This document shows, in pieces, positions 57,401 to 64,000 of a DNA stretch of 64,000 bases. The notes under the pieces were generated by a model that saw only the letters and a list, made by a program, of their open reading frames with translations, was not told the origin of the DNA and made no database searches. This DNA is from Bolinopsis microptera (lineage: Eukaryota > Ctenophora > Tentaculata > Lobata > Bolinopsidae), in assembly GCF_026151205.1 (NCBI RefSeq), contig NC_087074.1, positions 13,187,182-13,251,181 on the forward strand, given 5' to 3'. Position 1 is the first letter of the stretch. Each line of letters starts with the position of its first letter. Made by a program: the position numbers and the translations under genes.

Positions 57401-60400
57401 TTGACAGTCAGCGTTATTAGATTTCCCCAACACATTCTAATTTCCTGCATTCCCAGATAAGCAAGGAGAGACCCCTCTCCAGCTAGCAGTCCGAGCTAAT
57501 TCTATGCCGTGTGTAAGAAAACTTCTCAGTGTTGGAGCTAAAGCTAATTGTGAGAATTTCAACCAGCTGAGCGCGCTACACAGTGCCTGTACGGAGAGCA
57601 ACTTGGAGATCCTCAAGATGTTGTGTGAGAGGTTGGAGGCCGAGGGAGTGAAGGACTTAGTGAACAAGGTTTGCTATTTTTTATAGGTTTTGTGCACGTC
57701 TGAGAAAGTAATTAATTGTTTTGTGTAAATGCTGAGACCTTCGTTCATCTTGATCGTTAGGGTGGTGATGTCTTGGTGGCAACGAGGTAACAGTTTGTCG
57801 TTTATTCAGACTAACGATGAGTCGATGACACCACTTCACTTTGCTGTAGAAGTCGGAGCTGAAGATGTCGTTAACTTCCTTGTTGATTACGGTACGCTAT
57901 TTTCAGTCGACTAACTTTTACGTTTTAGTTTTTCAACGTTATGAAAATGTTGTGAAACAACTGTACATTGGTATTTGGTACTGTTCACCTGTTGAACCCC
58001 GTAGAAACCCCGGGAAAAGCGCACATTTTCCAACCTGCCAGTAATGGCCAGTCTTAACATTTACAGGAGCTGATGTAACGCTAAAAAGGAAGAACCTGGA
58101 TACACCTCTCCACCTGGCAGCTAACCACGGTTTTGTAGAGATAGCCAGAAAACTGGCGAGTAAACAGTCCAATATCGACCTGGACGCAAAGAACCTGGAG
58201 AGAATGACCCCACTTCACAGTGCTGCTAGGATGGACAGAGAGAAAATGATGCACCTTCTTATTGAGAGGTTAATACTTTAACTCAGGGTGTGGACTTATC
58301 TCGGTATTTTATTTTTACATAGGTGTGATATTATGACCATGTTTATACTTTATCATAGCTCTTCAATCTTCATCAACTATAAAATTGTGAATTGTACACT
58401 AGCTTTAACGCATTTTAATCAGGGGAGCAAATCTAGAAGCACTTGATAAAGACGGATCAACCCCTCTGATCACGGCAGCTGGTTGGGGACAGATGGCAGC
58501 AGTGAAGATACTTCTGGAATCAGGAGCTGATGTCTACGCGCAAGATAAACGAGATAAAACAGCAATATTCCACGCGGTGGAGGAGAGTAGACCTAAGGTA
58601 CTGAAGTTATTGTTGGGCAGAAGAGGGAAACAGAACCTGGGGAACGAGATTGACAAGTTCCAGAACACCCCGCTACATTTAGCTTCTCAACTTGGCTTCC
58701 TCTCTTGTGTCAGAGTCCTTCTTGAGGTTAGTTACCATCCAACTGGTCTTTCTATTAACGTGTTAAAATCTTGGACAGGTTTGATATTTTTTACGATTAA
58801 GTTCTCGATACAATCTACGAAGTCTGCTATCAATCAGGATGTATATTTTCTAAATACCTGTTTGTTATATTCTTAATAAACTCTGTTAACTCCTTTTACC
58901 ACCAGTTCGGCTTCTGTAGTGATGCCCAGAATGAAGATGACATGTGTCCGCTCCACCTTGCTGCACTACACGGACGAATCCAGTGCGTCAAGGAGCTTGT
59001 CAAGTATGTTATCTCAATTTTGAAGTTATTTTCAAAATACTCTTGTAAGCCGATATTTCAAGCCAAAAGTCTGGTAATTTTAAATCTTTACTTTTTTTGA
59101 ACCCCAGCATATTATGTAGCATATTATGTAGATTATGTACTAATCATTAGAATAAGTTGAAACCGACAGGTGGGATCCAGCAATTGTGAACGACGAGGAC
59201 GAGATTGCAAACACCCCTCTCCATTACGCTGCTCAAGCTGGACACGTTAAAACTGTCATCTTTCTTACTGAGGAAGCCGCTGATGTAGACGCCAAAAATC
59301 AGGTACAACCCGACTCAATTTGACGTTTCTTCATTTTTCAAATGTGTTAGGCTACAAATATCCCAAATATTGAGTTTCAGAAATTTCCGCCCATACAAAC
59401 GATTCAATTTAGTTCTTCTTCTAATGTGACTGCATTTTTGCAGTTTGGCTGGACTCCAATGGATTGTGCAGCAGCGTGTGGCATGACAAAGACCCTTGCT
59501 GCTCTCCTTGACGCAGGAGGTGAAGTTGACCCCATCGACAAAGCAAAAACCACCCCTCTTCATCTAGCTGCAAAGAACGGTCACGTGGACACGGTAGAGT
59601 TTCTTCTTGATAACGAAGCTAACATCAGACTCACTGATGTTGATGGGAACAACGCTCTGGAGTTGGCGACCATGCATACCAAGAAGGAGGTTGCGGAGAC
59701 TATTATCGAGTAAGAGAACTGGTTTCTGTATAGTAAAACCCCGATTTACAGCGGAATTTTGGGAAAGGAAAATCGGGGTTTTACTGTACTACTTATTGTA
59801 CTGTAGGCGCTTATTTAGCAGTGATGATTAAACTATAAAATTAGCGTAGTTGCTGAAATATCAGTCACACTTACTTGGGAAATCGGAACATACCCTCACA
59901 TTGTCTGAACCAGGCACAAGAAATGGTTCGCGTCGATGGATAACCGACACCCAAACGGTGACACCCCCATGAAGAAGCTGATCCGGATGATGCCTGACGT
60001 GGCAATGCAAGTGTTCAACAAGTGTACTGATGACAGTTGTAATCCTGAGCACATGACTAATGATCACAAAGAGTACCAGGTTAAATCTTATCATCTTATC
60101 TTACCTAAGTTAATCGTGTGTTTCGTGGATATGATATAGTTCTGATGTTGTGCGCGTACTCTTGAGAAAATATCTTGAAGAGCTGTCTTTAAAAAATCTG
60201 TTCAAAAGACTTGTTAGCAATTGATATTCTCCAGGTGGAGTTTGATTACAGATACTTAGATGAAATAGAAGAGGACGATGAATCCGCAGAATTTGAGGAC
60301 AGCAAGAGTCTTATGTCAGATACGACTATTCTTCCAGACCAGCACATCACTCACGACCAGATGAAGCCTCATCCTCTACAAGTCATGGTGGGTCAATAAT

Positions 60401-62790
60401 ACTGCAAGCTAACCTACCTTCAATTGAGTTCTACCGATTGTTTATAAGCTTTTTTAATGGACTCCGTTTTATTTTAAATATAAGCGCAAGTACATAATGG
60501 CTCTAAATGTTTTCACTCCTTTTATTCTATTCCCTCACAGAATCGAGACACGTACAACTAATATTTAACGGTATATTTAAGTCTCTTCCTTCAGGTGAAA
60601 GCTAAACGGATTGAACTTCTTGACCATCCGCTGGTTCAGTCTCTGATCTATAACAAATGGGAGTGCTACGGGAAATGGTTCTACTACTTCAACCTCACTG
60701 TTTACCTCATCTACCTCGCTTCTCTCACCATCTTTGCCTTGAACCAGAAACCACCCTATAATGCTGCTAACCCTGATAACATGACCAAATTAAAAAATGT
60801 TTTAGATTGCGACGATTCTGAAAAGGAGAGAGAATCAAATGGAGAAATTAACTGTGTGACTTTAAAATTTCATAAGCAGTGGTTGATCCAGATATTTGGT
60901 TTTATAGTTCTGGGCACCTCAGCTATTCGTCTGCTTCTGGAACTAGCTCAATTCATCGTTCAGAAGATCAAATACTTTTCTGTCATGAATGTTATCGAAA
61001 TCATACTGTTCGTTTCCTCCTTTTATTTCTGTCACACAGTGATATTTGGACTGCGGATCATCGAAAGTGAGGCTCAGTGGCAAATTGGTGTTTTCTCCGT
61101 TTTCATCGCATGGATGAATCTCATAATGTTTCTCAGAAAGGTACGGATGATAATGTCATATTTTATCTAGATTTTATACCAGTTTAAATTTTACCCGAAT
61201 TATTAAATATTTGTCACAAAACTCTAAACATAAACTCACATACTGATCGAGGTATTTGTTTCAGTTCCCTAAAATAGGAATCTACATAGTGATGTTCGTG
61301 ACTGTTCTGTTAACATTCTTACAAATCATGATAATTCTTCTCATATTTATTGTCGCCTTCGCGCTCTCCTTCAACATGGTGCTGGACAAGGTAAAGTGGT
61401 GTTTTATTTTCTTACTTGGTAATCAACCTGGGTCTTATTTTATAAACTTTTTCACGGTTTGCATCAAAATTTTTGGTCCGCTTGCAATATTTCGTGATCG
61501 TCAAAAAATTATCTTCCCTTACAGTTCGACGCATTTACCGAAGTGCTGCCTTCAATAATGAAGACATTTGTTATGATGACCGGAGAGCTGGAGTATGACG
61601 GTTACTATGTTGACGTGCCCCTCTATTACCCGGAAGCGAGCTACGCTCTCTTTATTTGCTTCGTCATTGTCGTCCCTATCGTATTCATGAACCTATTGGT
61701 AAGTTTTGAATCTGTCATCTCTTAATTACCAATAGTGGATTATTCTTTTATTGAATTACATCATGAAACAAGATTTGCGAGGCGCGGATCGCTAACAGCA
61801 ACGTTAGTAAGTAAGTGAAAATCCAATTAGAATTACTGAGAGCTCAATTACCTGCATCTAACCAGGTCGGTTTAGCTGTAGATGATATCAAAGAAGTGCA
61901 GCACAGAGCTGGTTTGGAGAGAAGTGTCATGAAGATTGAGCTCATATTTCAGGTTAGTTTAGACGATTAACTTTATTTCAAAATCTTATTCTGTGGGTTT
62001 ACATGATTTGAACACTAATTTTTTTCTGGTGTTGAAATTTTGACGATAACTCACCTCGCCAACATTCTCCCCAGGTAGAAAACCTTCTCCCACAGTTCTA
62101 CCTCCGCAAGATTAACCTAAAGAAAGCAAAATATTTTGTTAATCAAGGTCGGAAATTCCTCGGGGGTCTATGTTGTGGAATCACTATCAAAGATATACCT
62201 TTTAACGGTGAAACCATAAACGAAGCTCTTCATCCAAACAAGGTATTTATCTTCCCTATAAGCTTAATTGCTTAATCAATTTCCAACCAAATTTATTGGA
62301 ATCATGAGTGTCCGATCATTTATTGTGGAAAATAAAAATTCGTGCTGTTTCCTTTTCCGTTTCACTGAAATACCAACCCATCTAATTACAATCATGTTAC
62401 TTTCAGACCGGTGTAGACGAATTAAAGTCCACCACGGAGTCGCTTGAGAAGAGTGTTAGGAGGATGAGAGTGCAAGTTGATCAGGTGATTAACATTCCTA
62501 AAAATAACAATTTGTTATTTCATTGTTAAGATAAAATAGGCGGACTTTTCCAGATTAACATTCCTTCACGCAATGTTTGTACCCACGACTACCGAGAGTT
62601 TGTGTAACACAGAGAGGGCGCATAAAACAACAAAAAGAAAGCAACTAAACCCTCCCCCTTTCAGCTAACCCAGCAAAACGGCCACATAATCAGGATGTTG
62701 CACGTGCTCTCAGCTGGAACCAGCTCTACTGCTAGTGACGATATAAACGTGGACCAGGACCTTTACACTGAGATCGGATCCAGACCGTAA
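54454..62790 (+). CDS. TRPA: TRPA-family ankyrin cation channel, common exons (about 1236 aa plus variable N-terminus)
   Basis: Exons: 54454-54521, 55783-55877, 56025-56113, 56346-56470, 56636-56752, 57015-57309, 57457-57668, 57810-57891, 58067-58268, 58423-58726, 58906-59003, 59170-59302, 59444-59709, 59914-60079, 60235-60387, 60595-61140, 61265-61390, 61525-61698, 61866-61952, 62075-62242, 62407-62484 and 62665-62790. All junctions are in frame. The N-terminal two thirds are ankyrin repeats (TPLHYAAR, NVNAKDKYGLTALHCAADRG, TPLHLAAKNGHVDTVEFLLD and others), interrupted by an insert of about 33 residues rich in E and D at the start of the 57015 exon. Six membrane segments follow (60595-61698), with a pore loop MMTGELEYD and an S6 continuing FMNLL-VGLAVDDIKEVQ. 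The C-terminus is mostly helical. TRPA channels pass cations in response to heat, cold, irritants or touch. AATAAA lies at 62906. Confidence 0.95.
54812..54872 (+). ncRNA. 61-nt hairpin resembling a pre-miRNA or tiny MITE
   Basis: The arms 'aaactagtaagcattacgac' and 'gtgtaatgcttactagttt' pair almost perfectly over about 28 bp with a single bulge and a short A+T-rich loop. It lies in the TRPA intron after 54521. Size and pairing resemble a short pre-miRNA, but perfect pairing also fits a minimal inverted-repeat transposon. Confidence 0.3.
55547..55612 (+). CDS. Candidate TRPA alternative first exon 10 (phase 0)
   Basis: ATG plus 21 codons (MSDLDLLGSRQTLNDSTYVH and more), ending in phase 0 at GTAACT, 170 bp before the 55783 acceptor, which takes phase 0. 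It lies downstream of the 54454 exon, so this form would lack that exon. The G+C-rich DNA just upstream (55400-55500) may be its promoter. Confidence 0.45.
56803..56884 (+). repeat. Minisatellite, 20-bp unit, four copies, in a TRPA intron
   Basis: 'tgcttgagtacagtgtgcc' is repeated four times with single-base changes (ttgag/ttcag). Non-coding. Confidence 0.85.
59731..59786 (+). repeat. 56-bp pogo-like MITE in a TRPA intron
   Basis: 'agtaaaaccccgattt' and its complement 'aaatcggggttttact' form the two ends, flanked by TA. The CAGTAAAACCCCGATT type of terminus is typical of pogo/Tigger elements. Non-coding. Confidence 0.6.
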
Positions 62791-63128
62791 ATATTTTGGG
62801 TGATGTTTTTGTGTGATTTGATAACCTTTGTCAGTGTGAGGTTCTTTTGGATTTTGTGAAAAAATCTTTTCTTTTTCTGTATGTGTGATTTGACAGTTCA
62901 GCATGAATAAATGGGGCATTTTTCAATCGATTTCGGGATAAATTCCACTTGTTTTTCCCATTTTTTATTTTTAGTGAATCCTATTATATTTTTAATTTGT
63001 GTAATTTCAGTGTTATGTACAGTTTTCAGCATTTTCACATTCACCTAGCTAGACACAATTTAGCAAGTTTGAAAAATTTGAAAAGAAATATTGCATTTTA
63101 TTTTTAACTATTTTTATCTGTTACTGTT

Positions 63129-63350
63129 AGGGAGCGTTCACATATTATGTTGATATGACGTCAGCAATATTTTGGCCAATTTACCCCCCTCCCCCTGTCA
63201 ATAACTGTCATCATTGAGCGACCCCCCCCCCCCCCCCCCCCTGATGACGTCAGCATTTTCCAGACCCCCCCCCCTGATGACGTCATCATTTTCCAGACCC
63301 CCCCCCCCCCCCCCCCCCGATGACGTTACTAACATTATTTGTCGCAAACA
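63129..63350 (+). repeat. MITE of the GTTCACATATTA family with CCCC-TGATGACGTCA repeats
   Basis: Starts TA-GGGAGCGTTCACATATTA, then runs of C separated by a repeated 'tgatgacgtcagcattttcc' unit (about three copies). The TGACGTCA palindrome (CRE-like) recurs at each unit. The right terminus is not clear. Confidence 0.5.
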
Positions 63351-63628
63351 GTGCAAAGCGGCAGAGTAGGATCTTTTGCATTTTGGCACTGCACGTTTTT
63401 CTCCCGCTGGATCATGATTAGCTTTATAATTATGTAGTGAATTTAAATTTCGCAGCGTAATTTTCGTTATGAGATCGAGATCAAAATTACTAGTGACTTG
63501 GGACCCTCGGCTAAGTGTTCATAACCACCTGGCTTAGTGTTTATAATTATAAACGATCGAAGCGGAGGAGATGTCAATATGGCGGAAATTGGCAGGCTGA
63601 GCAGTGAGCCCAGTAATATAATTATAAG

Positions 63629-63800
63629 GGGTCGTTCACATATAATTACGTAATCAATATTTTAGCAATTTTTACCCCCCTTCCCCCTCCGTAATCAACC
63701 GTCATCAAGAAGTAAGAACCAACCCCCCTCCTGACAGCAATATTACGTAATCATGGCCTGACAACCCCCCCCCCCCCCCCCCCCCCCCCTTGACTTTTTT
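63629..63800 (+). repeat. MITE of the GTTCACATATTA family, second 3' copy
   Basis: Starts TA-AGGGGTCGTTCACATATAAT with internal C tracts near 63675 and 63766-63789. The right end is degraded. No gene lies between the TRPA stop and the window end. Confidence 0.55.
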
Positions 63801-64000
63801 CCCTAAAAAACACTTTTCTCTACGTTTCATCATTCATGCTACCCTGATCATGCTATCATGATGAGCCGAAATAATTGTTATGAATATGATATCCGGCCAA
63901 GCACCTTCTAAACTACTTACTTACTATTATAACCGGATATTCGATCAATTTCTAAAAGTAAATTTTATCACTATTAGTATTAGAGTGAAATTGAATGGAA

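Overview
This is an A+T-rich metazoan nuclear window. It has multi-exon genes with GT-AG introns mostly of 60-900 bp, many LINE, MITE and foldback insertions, long dinucleotide arrays and poly-C/G tracts. Nothing in it is prokaryotic or organellar. The gene set (SHMT, TATDN1, ZDHHC, a bublin-like protein, kelch-like, F-box/LRR, VPS45, DTD1, TRPA) is general animal housekeeping and signalling. A cnidarian or other early-branching invertebrate is my best guess, but the sequence does not settle it.

Layout. 1-349: 5' end of a mitochondrial-type SHMT gene (-). 1449-6120: nearly full-length two-ORF LINE (-) with a PHD finger, zinc knuckles, endonuclease and RT. 8303-9880: second LINE fragment (-). 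10575-10989: hAT-type MITE with a tandem duplication. 11309-11958: truncated, near-identical copy of the first LINE (+). 12086-12982: TATDN1, intronless coding region (+). 15421-15726 (-) and 15828-18103 (+): two further LINE pieces; the second, RNase H-bearing, landed in the pyrimidine tract of a splice acceptor of an unrecognised gene (18117-18648). 19091-23150: six-exon DHHC palmitoyltransferase with two reverse-oriented LINE remnants in introns. 24059-24946: two-exon bublin-like coiled-coil gene. 25028-28841: a 3.8-kb foldback element whose inverted arms are built of 10-bp tandem repeats, with an 8-bp target duplication. 29326-32454: eight-exon BTB-BACK-kelch gene. 33341-34151: second, smaller foldback element of the same architecture. 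34435-36069: F-box/LRR gene. 36596-39520: eight-exon VPS45. 40224-44462: two tandem DTD1 paralogues separated by a 1.3-kb palindrome. 44977-62790: a TRPA-family channel with a 21-exon core after a common exon.

Two things stand out. First, upstream of the TRPA core there are ten candidate alternative first exons over about 10.6 kb. Each has an ATG and a donor whose phase fits a downstream acceptor (eight phase 1, two phase 0), and at least two arose by tandem duplication of exon plus promoter region. Alternative first exons are known to change TRPA1 sensory tuning in insects; a battery of this size would be unusual. Second, the window holds four large near-perfect inverted repeats (0.8-3.8 kb): two with 8-bp target duplications and GG termini, and two with TA-type ends. 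Several lie within or beside transcribed genes, so their transcripts could fold into long dsRNA.

All exon joins were read by eye from reading frame, splice consensus and family similarity. No alignment or transcript evidence was available.
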